64,000 bases of DNA from Aedes albopictus (GCF_035046485.1 NW_026917332.1:37942-101941); one strand, 5' to 3'; shown: positions 1 through 11,403, numbered from the stretch's first letter. Numbers and translations: made by a program. The notes: generated by a model from the sequence alone, not told the origin.

Positions 1-1467
1 GAGAATCCTTTCAGGATTCTGGTGAGAATCCTTTCAGGATTCTGGTTAGAATCCTCTCAGGATTCTTGTGATAATCCTTTCAGGATTCTGGTGAGAATCC
101 TTTCAGGATTCTGGTGAGAATCATTTCAGGATTCTGGTGAGAATCCTTTCAGCATTCTGGTGAGAATCCTCTCAGGATTCTGGTGAGAATCCTCTCAGGA
201 TTCTGGTGAGAATCCTCTCAGGATTCTGGTGAGAATCCTCTCAGGATTCTGGTGAGAATCCCCTCAGAATTCTGGTGAGAATCCTCTCAGGATTCCGTTA
301 AAAATCATCTCAGTATTCTGTTAAGAATCCTCTCAGAATTCTGTTAAGAATCTTCTCATGATTCTGTTAAGAATCCTCCAAGAATCCTCTTAGGATTCTG
401 TGAAGAATTCCCTCAGGATTCTGTTGAGAATCCGCTCAGGATTCTGTTGAGAATCCTCTTAGGATTCTGTTGAGAATCCTCTCAGGATTCTATTGAGAAT
501 CCTCTCAGGATTCTGTTGAGAATCCTCTCAGGATTCTGTTGAGAATCCTCTCAGGATTCTGTTGAAAATCCTCTCAGGATTCTGTTGAGAATCTTCTCAG
601 GATTCTGTTGCGAATCTTCTCAGGATTCTGTTGAGAATCCTCTCAGGATTCTGTTGAGAATCCTCTCAGGATTCTGTTGAGAATCCTCTCAGGATTCTGT
701 TGAGAATCCTCTCAGGATTCTGTTGAGAATCCTCTCAGGATTCTGTTGAGAATCCTCTCAGGATTCTGTTGAGAATCCTCTCAGGATTCTGTTGAGAATC
801 CTCTCAGGATTCTGTTGAGAATCCTCTCAGGATTCTGTTGAGAATCCTCTCAGGATTCTGTTGAGAATCCTCTCAGGATTCTGTTGAGAATCCTCTCAGG
901 ATTCTGTTGAGAATCCTCTCAGGATTCTGTTGAGAATCCTCAAAAGATTGTGTTGTGAATCCTCTCAGAATCCTATGATATTCCTCTCAGGATTCTGTTG
1001 GAAATCCTCTCGGGTTTCTGTTGTGAATCTTCTCAGGATTCTGTTTGAGAATCCTCTCAGAATTATGTTGAGAATTCTCTCAGAATTCCTCCCAGGAGTT
1101 TGATGAGAATCCTCTCAGGATTCTGGTGAGAATCCTCTCAGGATTCTGGTGAGAATCCTCTCAGGATTCTGGTGAGAATCCTCTCAGGTTTCTGGTGGGA
1201 ATCCTCTCAGGATTCTGGTGGGAATCCTCTCAGGATTCTGGTGAGATTCCTCTCAGAATTCTGGTGAGAATTTTCTCAGAATTCTAGCGAGAACCCTCTC
1301 AGAACACTGAGAAGAATTAAATCAGGATTTTGAAGAAAATCCTCTCAGGATTCTGAAGAAAATTCTGTCAGGATTCTGAGGAAAATCCTCTCAGGATTAT
1401 GAGGAGAACCCTCTCAGAATTCTGGGGAGAATCCTGTCAGGATTTTGAGGAGAATCCACTCAGAATT
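1..1467 (-). repeat. 23-bp palindromic minisatellite, array A (loops GGTG and GTTG)
   Basis: The window opens inside this array, so its left end is not seen. Units have arms GGATTCT and AGAATCC. The loop is GGTG at about 1-295 and 1105-1250 and GTTG at about 415-945; the linker is TTTCA in the first units and TCTCA later. The GTTG block is the most uniform; 295-410, 950-1100 and 1250-1467 are decayed. The GGTGA and GTTGA junctions carry TGA, so no long frame crosses the array. Confidence 0.97.
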
Positions 1468-1490
1468 AGCATTCCTCTTGTTCTCTTCAG

Positions 1491-1650
1491 CCCCGTATAA
1501 CAAAAACCAATCCTTGCAAAATCTTTGGTTGTTTGCAAATCGAGATAGTACAGGCAAGGCGCAACACGCCAAACTATTTCCCACCATTCGATCCAATGCA
1601 AATTCCCAATAATCCAGGAACGTCCTCATCCTGGTCCCGGTTCATACTGG
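1491..1650 (+). CDS. Weak candidate internal exon, unknown gene
   Basis: A pyrimidine-rich stretch ending in CTTCAG (AG at 1489-1490) looks like a splice acceptor and begins just after array A ends. The following 160 bases are open in one frame (PRITKTNPC at the start, ending SRFILG), and GGGTAAAA at 1649-1656 could be a donor. The frame continues to a TAA at about 1740. A second frame is also open for nearly 40 codons, which weakens the case. I recognise no domain. Its phase does not join to the 9966 candidate without a stop. The best alternative is chance. Confidence 0.12.
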
Positions 1651-3177
1651 GTAAAAATAAAGGATTAACCCAACCGTCCATGGTGAACGTGACGTACAGG
1701 ATCCCGAATGGTCTACAACTAGCAGTTTCGGGAGAGGATTAAAATCCATTTTGTTGCACAAGCTTTTCCTGCAGGTGGAATGTCCCGGAAAGAGGTGAAT
1801 GATTAGGTAAGAATCCTGGTTTCAACACTCTTACAGTTTTTATTTTCATAGTAACCATACAAAGAACAATTATTTAATCGGGACAATATTTGGCATTTAT
1901 GTGCTATTTGTTATCAACAATTTGATAACTTACTGATAACATACAAGTAAGCTCAAAAGCACTGTTTTTTTACTTAACTGTGAACAGAGTAAAATAACCT
2001 TTGGACAACCATAACAGGTATCGTTTTTGATGAAATATAATTTTGCTCCACACTGAAATTCATGAATTGTGCAGCAAAGGAGTCTCCACTCGGGCTTCCC
2101 ACCTGACCCAAAAAGGATCAAAGCACCTTCCAAAAATCCAGGACACGTTACAGAAAGCTTCCAGCCAAACGTCATCGTTTTCCTCATGTTTATTTTTTAT
2201 TCCTGCTAGCTTGTTTCGAGAGACTGTAGGGGGCTCCACCACTACTACACTAGTGTGTGCGGTGCCGACTCCAAACAGCTCATGTATGATGTGGTGGTGA
2301 TGGGTTTTCGGGCAACACAAGTTGTAACGCGACGACTGCAAAGTGGTGAGAATAGAGGAACGGGGGCAGGCGAGCTGCTTGGTTTCACTCAGGTGGTTTG
2401 GCAAAATTTAATTAAATTTTAGCTTGCAACTCTTGGTGCCCCTCTAGCCAGCATGGGCGCCACAGGTAGGCGCCTCGAGGGGGGTCGATTGACGGGATAA
2501 AAAAAGGGCAAGGCGTTGGACTTTTCCGCCGTCGTTGGTGTCGGCGTCGGCACCAACCTGGAGATGGTGAAGAATCCTGGTGATTTGTTAATTAAATTTA
2601 CGACGAAAAGTTTTTCACCTTCACACGTTCAAGTGTAGTGGTGGTGGCCTCAATTTGAGCTTTTTCCGCTGAATCATGTGAGGGCTCACTGCTGGGAAAT
2701 TGAGTGAAATACAACAATTCATAAAAATGATAGCGAAATGAAGAAAATAATGAAAGTTTTAGAAAATCATTGAAAACGATAAACTACCATAAGCCAAAAG
2801 GTAATTATTAGTTTTACTGTCAAGTGCCTCAATTCAAACGAGTAGTCCTTTAGACACGAAATGCATGGAATCATTAAGAAGTAATGTTGAACAAATACAA
2901 AATGATGAAATCTATTCAGAATTACAAGAAACTATTACCACACCATAATGGTTATGGTAAATATAGAGGCACAGGATTATTATTATCAAAGTCTCAACAA
3001 GTGAATTGAAAATCATGAAAAACAGACGATGACCTAACTAACTTGATCAACACCCGTTATCATTTAACTATAATGTCAATAGTTATTAAATCGTTTTTAA
3101 AATTATTGTTGCTAATACTCCCATTATCTCAACCCATACGACCAGTAATCAAAATCATTGTTGAAATTATTCCGCCT

Positions 3178-3468
3178 CTAAAAACAGCTAAGACCTTCAA
3201 TTTCTTTTGAATCATACCTCGTACCATTCCACTTATCATAATATAACATACGCCTGAATTCACGCACACACAATGCACGCACTTCTACCGAACAGCAAAC
3301 AGGTAATGTTCCCTCGAAACAGAGCGGATAATTACCGGAATCTAAATTAAACAGAGTGCACACGGTTCCGGACAGAGGCACACAGGTGCAATTGAACCTC
3401 TCTTCCTCCCTTCTACCCCCCACGATTTCACCAGCTCCTCCATCGGAAAAATTGGTATTCATCAACAA
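3178..3468 (-). CDS. Unsupported 96-codon open frame
   Basis: A 96-codon minus-strand frame with six cysteines (NCTCVPL, TVCTLF, YPLCF, VCCSVE), no clear signal peptide and no recognised family. A frame of this size is expected by chance in this amount of sequence. I list it only because its cysteine content is higher than in other spacer frames; no start context or splice signal supports it. Confidence 0.07.
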   Translation of the reverse strand: MLMNTNFSDGGAGEIVGGRREEERFNCTCVPLSGTVCTLFNLDSGNYPLCFEGTLPVCCSVEVRALCVREFRRMLYYDKWNGTRYDSKEIEGLSCF

Positions 3469-3942
3469 GAATGCATAAATTTATTAGTTCAATGAATTCC
3501 ATCGGTCGGCGGCATCCGTAGTCACAGCCAGTCGGACCTTGTTGTGTCCGGTGTGCTGTAGAAGCGACATGTAACATCCCCGCCAACTCCCCAGCCCTCT
3601 TACCACTTCAATATTGAAGTATTTGTATATTTCTATTACTCTGGATTGCGCGGTAGTGGAGTCGGTGTGGGAGAGAACGGAAATCGTGCGGAAGTAATTC
3701 ATTTACAACTGTACTGTTCCGGTTCCAGGGGTGGCCCCAACCAAAAAGGTGTACTATTGTGTGCGAGCGCGACCCTCGAAATATAATAAAAGAAGCCTCG
3801 CGTCACAGTGACCCCTTTCCACTCATCCTCAACCGCTTATTAGCGGAAGGATATCCCGCATAAAACTTTGTTGATTAAGGATTCCGATATGATAACAGAT
3901 TATGTTCAATTACTAAGAGTTAATTGATTTGTGTTCGGTAAA

Positions 3943-4235
3943 AACCATAGTGAAACTATAACACTTATGGTTTGTTCCCAAATTTAACAAATAATTCAAG
4001 AAAAGTGTTCTAGTGATTGCACTAGGTAACATTATGCTATTCTGATATTATCATCAACCATATGTGTTATAGTGCAACCATAACAAAACCATTGCATTCA
4101 TTGTGTGCCATCAGCCTACTGTTTATTACTATTGTGTTATGAATGGTTCGTATGGTATGGTTATTGTGCAACCATAAGGCGTATCGTCAAGTTGGGGTTT
4201 TTGAATCGTAGGAACCATAAAACGTACCATTATTG
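3943..4235. repeat. AT-rich element with repeated AACCATA / TATGGTT motifs
   Basis: At least eight AACCATA-type motifs in both orientations lie within about 290 bases. AACCATAGTG at 3943-3952 pairs with CACTTATGGTT at 3962-3972 as a hairpin with one bulged base. GTGCAACCATAA occurs twice in direct orientation, at 4072-4083 and 4166-4177. Similar motifs appear in other spacers (about 1852, 2943, 7845, 8005, 41341, 42845, 42980, 43108). It could be a decayed MITE or a locally expanded palindromic repeat. Confidence 0.4.
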
Positions 4236-4784
4236 AACAATACAGCACATTCTACTACCACAACCCAGTTTCAAACCGGGTCCGCTTGTGAAAGGTCACA
4301 GGCCCCGTTCGTCGTAATTATCGAGCAATTTGTTCGATCCCAGCGTTTTGCTAATTGACGGGGTTAATTTCGACGGGATTTGTGCAGGTTTTCGAAGGGG
4401 AGGAGGGGGTGGATGGGAAGGTTGCGAAGCCTACACGAACTATAACAATAGCCGTGACCAACAACTCAAACACCATGCGACGTGCGATATTGTAATTTAC
4501 TACCACACGGACCATCGGCCGAAGGGTTTGTTGGATTAGTGATGACATGCGAGTAGGTTGTCCGGGAATAGGGGGCAGGGATGGGAATGTAATTAGAGAG
4601 AGGCTAGTTGGGTTGATTCGGTTGATAGGTAGTGGTGGCGGAGAAGTCAATGGATTAGTTAGTTCGGTGGCGTAGATGCAACATTGCAAATATTGGATGG
4701 ATTCGCACAATCAAGCAGCACTAATATACTGATAACTACGATGGAATGGAGCAAGTTGACTGAAATGGATAAACCTAATTCAAA
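4236..4784. other. Spacer before array B
   Basis: Single-copy-looking sequence with a G-rich patch at about 4395-4420. A 119-codon minus-strand frame (4351-4710) and a 69-codon plus-strand frame overlap antisense, and neither has a recognisable domain or splice context. I see no gene. Confidence 0.55.
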
Positions 4785-5780
4785 TCTTTCAGGAATTATT
4801 ATGATCCTGCTGACAATCATCGACGATCCAAAAAGGTTCTCACCAGAATCCTGGAAGGATTCGCATAACAGTTCTCATCAGAATCCTGAGAGAATTCCCT
4901 GCGAATCCTGAGAGGATTCTCACCAGAATTCTGAGAGGATTCTCATCAGAATCCTGAGAGGATTCTCATCAGAATCCTGAGAAGATTCTCACCAAAATCC
5001 TGGGAAGATTCTCACCAGCATCCTAAAAAGATTCTCACCAGAATTCTGACAAAAATCTCACCAGAATCCTGAAAAGATTCTCATCAGAATCCCAAGAGGA
5101 TTCGCACCAGAATCCTAAGAGGATTCTCATCAGAATCCTAAGAGGATTCTCACCAGAATCCTGAGAGGATTCTCAACAGAATCCTGAGAGGATTCTCACC
5201 AGAATCCTGAGAGGATTCTCACCAGAATCCTGAGAGGATTCTCACCAGAATCCTGAGAAGATTCTCACCAGAATCCTGAGAAGATTCTCACCAGAATCCT
5301 GAGAGGATTCTCTCCAGAATCCTGAGAGGATTCTCTCCAGAATCCTGAGAGGATTCTCTCCAGAATCCTGAGAGGATTCTCACCAGAATCCTGAGAGGAT
5401 TCTCACCAGAATCCTGAGAGGATTCTCACCAGAATCCTGAGAGGATTCTCACCAGAATCCTGAGAGGATTCTCACCAGAATCCTGAGAGGATTCTCACCA
5501 GAATCCTGAGAGGATTCTCACCAGAATCCTGAGAGGATTCTCACCAGAATCCTGAGAGGATTCTCACCAGAATCCTGAGAGGATTCTCACCAGAATCCTG
5601 AGAGGATTCTCACCAGAATCCTGAGAGGATTCTCACCAGAATCCTGAGAGGATTCTCACCAGAATCCTGAGAGGATTCTCACCAGAATCCTGAGAGGATT
5701 CTCACCAGAATCCTGAGAGGATTCTCACCAGAATCCTGAGAGGATTCTCACCAGAATCCTGAGAGAATTCTCATCATATT
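4785..5780 (+). repeat. 23-bp palindromic minisatellite, array B (loop CACC)
   Basis: About 43 units with arms AGGATTCT and AGAATCCT, loop CACC and linker TGAGA; three units near 5300-5360 carry CTCC instead. The left 300 bases vary (linkers TGGAA, TAAGA, TAAAA), while 5360-5760 is almost perfectly uniform. The loop is the reverse complement of GGTG in array A, so A and B are inverted copies of one subtype. TGA in the linker and in the reverse of the loop stops every frame. Confidence 0.97.
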
Positions 5781-6000
5781 CACAATTTTGCGAGTACTAG
5801 TATCTCCAAAATCCTTATAGTTTCCGCATCAGATTCATGAGAAGATTATCATCTGCATTTTTTTCACAAGGCTCTTGGCTGATTGTTTCCGGAATGCTCA
5901 AAAGATTTTTGTTTGGATACTACGGACAAACTTGGTAAGATTCTGAAAGCAAACTTTAAAATCTTCTTAATTTCTCCAAAACGATTATGATTCCAGCAAG
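5781..6000. repeat. Decayed edge of array B
   Basis: Scattered remnants such as TCAGATTCATGAGAAGATTATCAT and ATTCTGAAAG show the 23-bp family fading into unique sequence. Unit boundaries can no longer be assigned. Confidence 0.5.
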
Positions 6001-6469
6001 TCCTAATTACGCTTCAAATACATTTTAATTTAATCCTGAGTGCTAGTGCCAGCTGTCGTTCCTAACGTTGCCATTCCAATTGGTGAAATCGAAACCTCGT
6101 TTCAATAATTTGCCTCCTTATTCCCGGTCCCGTTTCTCCTCCATCGAAACCAATCATTTCCACACCAATCACCAATCGAACCAGCTCGGACTAAACTTTC
6201 TTCACAGATTGCAAAAGTGGAAAATCTGCTGCGGAAAACTTCGAACCGTGACGACGCGCGAATCAACAGTGCACACAGTCTTGGGTGGAAGGAGCTCCCT
6301 CTAGTACTTACCACTCCAGTGCTCACTTGGCCCACGTCTACGGAAGGCCACTAAAATCTGGAACTGGTGGAAAACTTTTACTTCGACTTCTTTCTTCACT
6401 GGGCAATTCTCGCGCTTGAAAGCGAGCGAGGAGTCAGAATGCAACTGGTTCCCGGGAGAAATGCAATTT
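6001..6469. other. Spacer with a possible minus-strand exon end
   Basis: On the minus strand the sequence ACTGGAGTG is followed by GTAAGTAC (donor GT near 6312), and the roughly 55 codons before it (about 6470 down to 6313) are open in one frame. No acceptor is evident at the other end, where an AT-rich element begins, and no domain is recognised. Frames of 77-78 codons on both strands at 6068-6335 look like chance. Confidence 0.25.
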
Positions 6470-6945
6470 TATTCAAGCACTGTAAAAAAGCGCTGCGGAA
6501 TGTAAAATTACACAAAAAGTAACATTACCTGTAGAATTACATTACATGTAATTCAATAAATATATTATCGCCTGTTTTATTTGTATTGGCACTAAAAATC
6601 AGATAAGTTGGCATGTAAAATTACATCAACCTAAATCAATAGTTTCCATGTAAAATTATTTGATTCGTATTAAACAAGGAAAATTTTTGGAACGACGTTG
6701 CCTAAATTAAAATAAATTTTCTGAGTTACTTGCAGAGCTTAGTTTTGAGGCATTCTGTGAAATATAGAATAAATTTACATCAAACGTTGAATCAACAGTG
6801 ATAACATTTAAAGAACTCTTATCAAATATGCAAAACGCTCCGTAAATTTGCGTTATTTTATAGTAATTTTACACATCTGTTTAGAGACTTTACCTCAGAT
6901 GTAAAAGAGGGCACCGTTTCTTCTGTGCACCGTAGGGCGTCGTGT
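6470..6945. mobile_element. MITE-like AT-rich element with TGTAAAATTACA motifs
   Basis: TGTAAAATTACA or close variants occur near 6500, 6525, 6545, 6613, 6647 and, inverted, near 6865 (GTAATTTTACAC). Some are palindromic by themselves (ACATGTAAT near 6544). The ends show loosely matching GCACTGTAAAAAAG at the left and, reversed, GCACAGAAGAAAC at the right, a possible pair of terminal inverted repeats. No transposase frame is present. This fits a decayed non-autonomous DNA element, though target duplications could not be identified. Confidence 0.4.
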
Positions 6946-8689
6946 TCTTTTGTAGACTCTTATCAGCGCACTGCCCAAACTTCGCCAGCCCCTCCCCACT
7001 TCTTCCGTTCGTTTCTTTTTTCTTCCACAGAATCGTTCCCATCACCCATGGGAATTTCTTTAACCATTTTAAATAAATATTGAATCAAGTCCCGGCCAGG
7101 ACTCCTATATAGTTGGTCTTTGTGGAAGGAACAAGAGTAGGAGGAGTATGAAACCAACTTTCCCTGCAATCAAATAGTCTTGTTTGCAAAATTGCGACAC
7201 GAAGGCGGGTACCCGACTCGAACCGAGGAGGAAGAGGGGGCAATTGGCTTCTGTCACTGTCGCTGCGGCCCCAGCCTCGCCTTGTCAGAGTCACGATTGT
7301 CCTTGCTGACGTCGTCGTCCTCGCAGTAATCATTGCCGCGTTATGATATGGCACTCTGTTCGTCATACCGGGGGAAAGAATACAAACTACTGGGGAGGCA
7401 CCTGGAAGAATGCCAAAGCGGTCGCCTTCGCCAACTTCGGCAAACGGTGGTCAAAAAGAATGGGGTTTCAAGTATTTTGGATAAAATGATATGGATAATA
7501 TTTTTTCGTAAATATGCTTCTTGAATGCTCGTAGAATATATGAAGCAGTGGACTGAAAATTGCATAAATATAACATATGATGTTACTGTATTGTTTTTTC
7601 GATGTGACATGAAGTTAAAATTTTATTAGCCCCCTGAATTGAAGCAAAGGTAGTAATACAGTACATAACAGTGAAACTGTGGAAAATTATGTAACTTTGG
7701 TCATTAAACAATATCAAAACAATACAGGTTATCATCCATAGTCAAAATACGAAGCTTCTTTTTATAATAGATTGAACGCTGTCGAAAATAATACACAATT
7801 TCTTCAGATTTAGAAGAAGCTGAAATAGTTTTATCTTACATAACCATTATGTTTCTAGGTTTTATTGTAAACCGTATAGTTAGTTTATAGTTCTATATAG
7901 TATAACGGTAGTTTCATTGTTTTATATTGTCATGATATTGCAAGTTATTGGCTTGGAGACATTTTTCGGGTGGCATACCTAACGACTTACTATATGGTCG
8001 AAACCATTACCTGTATGGTAAATATATTGTTTTAGTAATAAAATCAAACTTTTCAACTGGATTAGTACCACTGTTCCGTTGTTCCGTGGAGCGCTCCCCC
8101 CATAAGTGACAACAAAGAGCTGAAGATTATCAATTGTAAGTTGGTTCGGTTCGGGTGGGAAAGAGGGATTCTGGCCGGGAGCATTGTGGGTGGCTGGGAA
8201 AGTTTTTCATATGTTGCATTCACCGTGGTGTTGTTGCATATTTAATGGGAGTTTTCGCGCTCTCCACCTCTATCTAGGTACGGTCTACGCCTTGTTCCAG
8301 GCGCTCGAGCCCGTCTCGAGAAGAGGTGCCTCCGAAGAAAGAAAGTGACTTTCTTTTGTTCCATCGCGCCGGAGACAACACGGGCGGAGGTGCCTTTCAG
8401 CGATAAAGTAACTTTTGCTGTACTGTCATTATCGATCTGTCAGAAACGGCAACGGACCGATTTGGCTGGCGATGGGTTTTCATTCGACGATGAAGTTGTG
8501 GAGATGCTGTAGTTTCCCGTCGAGACGCATCAGTTGCAAAGTTTTAAATTGAGAAAATCTGAAGAACTTCTGGAAGTGATATCTGAACGAAGAGCACTGA
8601 TTTGTTGAGTAATGCATTTTATGGAAGATTAACAAAAAATAATTCGTGAAGCATACAAGTGTACTGAACCTCACAAGAAAGAAAATTAT
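6946..8689. other. Spacer between the MITE-like element and array C
   Basis: The left part (6946-7460) is GC-balanced with CGTCGTCGTCC near 7310; the middle (7560-8060) is AT-rich with AACCATT/TATGGT motifs; the right (8080-8480) is GC-balanced again. Frames of 63-93 codons overlap in several registers without domains. No tRNA or other RNA gene was found. Confidence 0.5.
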
Positions 8690-8924
8690 CATAAAAATCC
8701 TAAAAGGACTTATACAACAACTTGGAAAGTTTTATCTTTGAAATCGTGTGCAGATTTTTTATCGAAATCCTAAGAAAATCTCTATTACAGTCTTGAAAGA
8801 ATTGAGCTCTTATTGAATTGAACATGAGAGCTCTCGGATAAATGTCAGAGAAATTTTGAAAAAATATTAACAAGAATTGTAAAAGGTTTATTTTTTAAAG
8901 TATGAGATGATTCTCAAAAAAAAT
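8690..8924. repeat. Decayed relic of the 23-bp family, left of array C
   Basis: Fragments such as AAATCCTAAAAGGACTT and GAAATCCTAAGAAAATCT keep the arm and linker pattern but are heavily mutated. This looks like the older edge of array C. Confidence 0.45.
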
Positions 8925-9935
8925 CCTGGGTCCTCTCAGGATTGTGATCTTTTTAGAGCTGAGATGAGAATCCTTTAAGAATTCCTCAGGATTCTGAGGA
9001 GAATCCTCTCAGGAATCTGAGGAGATTCTTCTCAGGAATCTGAGAGGAATCTTCTCAGTATTCTGAGGAGAATCCTCTCCGGATTTTGAGGAGAATCCTC
9101 TCAGGATTTTAAGGAGAATCCTCTCAGGAATTTCAGGAGATTCCTCTCAGAATTTGGAGGAAAATCCTCTCAAGATTCTGAGGAGAATCCTCTCAGGATT
9201 CTGAGGAGAATCCTCTCAGATTTCCCAGGAGAATCCTCTCAGGATTCTGAGAAGAATTCTCTCTGGATTCTGAGGGTAATGCTCTCACGATTTTGAGGAG
9301 AAATCTTCTCAGGATTCTGAGGAGAATCCTCTCAGGGTTCTGATGAGAATCCTCTCAGGATTTCGGGGAGTATCCTCTCAGGATTTCGGGGAGTATCCTT
9401 TCAGGATTCCGAGGTGAATTCTCTCAGGATTCCGTAGAGAATCCTCTCAGGATTCCGATGAGAATCCTCTCAGGATTCCGAGGAAAACCCTCTCAGGATT
9501 CCGAGGAGAATCCTCTCAGGATTCCGAAGAGAATCCTCTCACGATTCCGAAGAGAATCCTCCCAGCATTCCGAAGAGAATCCTCTCAGGATACCGAAAAG
9601 AATACTCTCAGTATTCTGAAGAGAATCTTCTCAGGATTCTGAGGAGAATCCTCTCAGGATTCTGAAGATAATCCTCTCAAGATTTTGAAGAGAATCCTTT
9701 CAGAATTCTGAAGAGAATCCTCTTAGGATTCTGAAGAAAATCCGCTCAGGATTCTGGAAAGAATCCTCTCAGGATGCTAAAGAGAATTCTCTAAGAATTC
9801 TGAAGAGAATCCTCTCAGGATTCTGAAGAAAATCCTCACAGGATTCTGAAGAAAATCCTCTCAGGATTCTGAGAAGAATTCTTTCAGGATTCTGAAGAAA
9901 ATGCTCTTAAAACTCTGAGAAGAATCCTCTTAAAA
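8925..9935 (-). repeat. 23-bp palindromic minisatellite, array C (loop GAGG or GAAG)
   Basis: About 43 units with arms GGATTCT and AGAATCC and linker TCTCA. The loop is mainly GAGG on the left and GAAG on the right, with a CCGA-containing variant in the middle (9390-9600). Divergence is high throughout, including single-base changes in most units, so this looks older than arrays D, H, J or L. TGA in the loop closes the frames. Confidence 0.95.
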
Positions 9936-9965
9936 GAGAGTGGAAGCTGTCATCTGATTCAACAG

Positions 9966-10084
9966 TTTTTGTTTCGATCTTATTTTGACAAGTTAAATGC
10001 ATCTGAAACAAACGCCCGCTCGGAAATGGCTTCTCCATCCGATAAAGTCAAACATACGGTTATTACGTTTCCCGACGATATCAC
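9966..10084 (+). CDS. Candidate coding exon, unknown gene (40 amino acids)
   Basis: Thirty bases after array C, TGATTCAACAG (AG at 9964-9965) could serve as an acceptor. The next 119 bases are open in one frame from FLFRSYFDKLN to TVITFPDDIT, and AC at 10083-10084 is followed at once by GTAAGT, a near-perfect donor. The frame contains an ATG at 10026 with G at -3 and G at +4, so this could instead be a first coding exon starting MASPSDK. The composition is hydrophilic and protein-like. I recognise no family or domain. It ends in phase 2, which fits the candidates at 37476 and 50796. The acceptor is weak; chance remains possible. Confidence 0.3.
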
Positions 10085-10569
10085 GTAAGTTTTCTTCTTT
10101 GAAACAACTCCCGAAGGAGCTATCCATTCTGTAGTACCTCGTACTCCCGCTGTCAGCCTCCAGTCACCTCTATCTCACACGGCGGATATTGGTTTAATAT
10201 CCTTTTTCGGATGAAACACTTAGTTCGACGATGCTTACACCGCCAGCATGCCTGTATCCACACCATCAAGATGGGTTTAATAAATTTGCAAAATGGATCT
10301 TGTTCCTCGCCAAACGAGCAGGAACACCAGGATTTACAATCGAGATGAGGCCTTCTTATTTTCGGTGCCTGACTGCCTGGCTGCACCATTAGGGTTAATA
10401 TTTAAAAGGGCTCTTTAGGTGGAGGCGCGCCAAAGCGTGTGTAACAGAAGGCCCTCCGAGCACGGAGAACCGTGCTGGGATGATACATTTTAATACACGA
10501 CAACGCGACTTTTGCTCCGAGTGGAAAGATGTAGCTGAATGGTATCAGAATTTGTGTTTCCTATGCTTT
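10085..10569. other. Spacer after the candidate exon
   Basis: Single-copy-looking sequence. A 64-codon plus-strand frame (10198-10389) and a 78-codon minus-strand frame (10153-10389) overlap antisense, without recognisable domains. A 7-bp inverted repeat AGCACGG/CCGTGCT lies at 10459-10476, a size expected by chance. Confidence 0.5.
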
Positions 10570-10913
10570 GTTACCCCCAAGGGGTAACAAACTCCAAAAT
10601 GTTCTTTGCCTCTAAAAGTAAAAAGTTTATTCAAATTCAAGGGTGAAGAAGAAGGTGTTTGACCCTGAGATCTAGTTTTCTCCAAAGCTGTTACCCCCAG
10701 GGGTAATTTACGCCGAAGGGTATAATGCCCCAAAGGTTAACGAACTCCGAAAAGTTGTCTACTACGAAGGTAGCTTACCCCTAAAAAATCTTCATTCTCA
10801 AGGATATTTCACTCTGTTCTTTATTTTGATGGGTTATTTGATACACTAGGAATTTTACCCCAAGGGGTAATTTAACCTTTGAGGGTAATTTACCCCGAGG
10901 GGTAATTTTTACT
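10570..10913. repeat. Second palindromic repeat family (TTACCCC / GGGGTAA)
   Basis: Four clear palindromes: GTTACCCCCAAGGGGTAAC at 10570-10588, TTACCCCCAGGGGTAA at 10691-10706, TTACCCCAAGGGGTAA at 10855-10870 and TTACCCCGAGGGGTAA at 10890-10905. Between them lie decayed versions (TTACGCCGAAGGGTA, AATGCCCCAAAGGTTAA, AACTCCGAAAAGTT) at a spacing of roughly 17-22 bases. It has the same hairpin-plus-spacer plan as the 23-bp family but unrelated arm sequences, and is much more decayed. Confidence 0.7.
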
Positions 10914-11403
10914 AAAAATTCTATAGGAGATGGAATTTGGTAACCACATTTACCATATCATTTTTTTGTTTTCCTCATCTGATCAGGTTTCCTGCCTGAA
11001 GATGCTTTTAAAAACTAGGCTGGCTCGTGGGCGACAACGACGATGCTCGAGATGATACCAAAGACGTCCTCGTCCTCAACGATGGCGACGACTACGGATG
11101 ATGATGATGGTGATTATGATGGTAGTCACGCGTAGCTAACGGTCGTGTTGGAGTGGATGCAATTACTTCCCTATAGCTCCGGCCGCACACTCCCATTATT
11201 GCGCAAGGGAAGAAAGTACACATTCAACGGCGAACGAAAGTGGATTCCGACTCGACCGTCGGTAGCGCGCAAAAGAGTGCTCAATTTGCGAAGTAGAAGC
11301 CGTTCAAATTGTCGTTAAAATTGATGCACTCAGTGCAACAGGGCTTAAAGTCAAAATGGGACTCTCCGGGGGAAGATGGAATGGAATCTTCGCGAAAAAT
11401 TAT
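10914..11403. other. Spacer before array D
   Basis: Contains an irregular GAC/GAT triplet stretch at about 11035-11130, then GC-balanced sequence. No gene or RNA feature was recognised. Confidence 0.5.

Larger units (their letters stand above)
1468..3942. other. Unique spacer between arrays A and B, left part
   Basis: Mostly single-copy-looking, moderately AT-rich sequence. It holds a weak exon-like stretch at 1491-1650, a GTCGGC-rich patch near 2530-2560, the palindrome ACCATAATGGTTATGGT near 2943, and an AT-rich stretch at 2740-3160. Frames of 85-114 codons at 2043-2404 overlap each other on both strands and have no recognisable domain. Nothing here can be assigned a function. Confidence 0.6.

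Noticed and set aside
1800..1815. TTAG|GTAAGA as a plus-strand ratchet site
   Set aside because: The upstream sequence is purine-rich, so there is no acceptor tract.
2060..2404. 114-codon minus-strand frame
   Set aside because: Overlaps frames on the other strand, has no domain and is within chance expectation.
7200..7240. tRNA T-arm-like GGTTCGAGTC on the minus strand
   Set aside because: No pairing T-stem, anticodon arm or acceptor stem is found around it.
10459..10476. AGCACGG/CCGTGCT hairpin as a regulatory element
   Set aside because: Seven-base inverted repeats with short loops are expected many times by chance in 64 kb.
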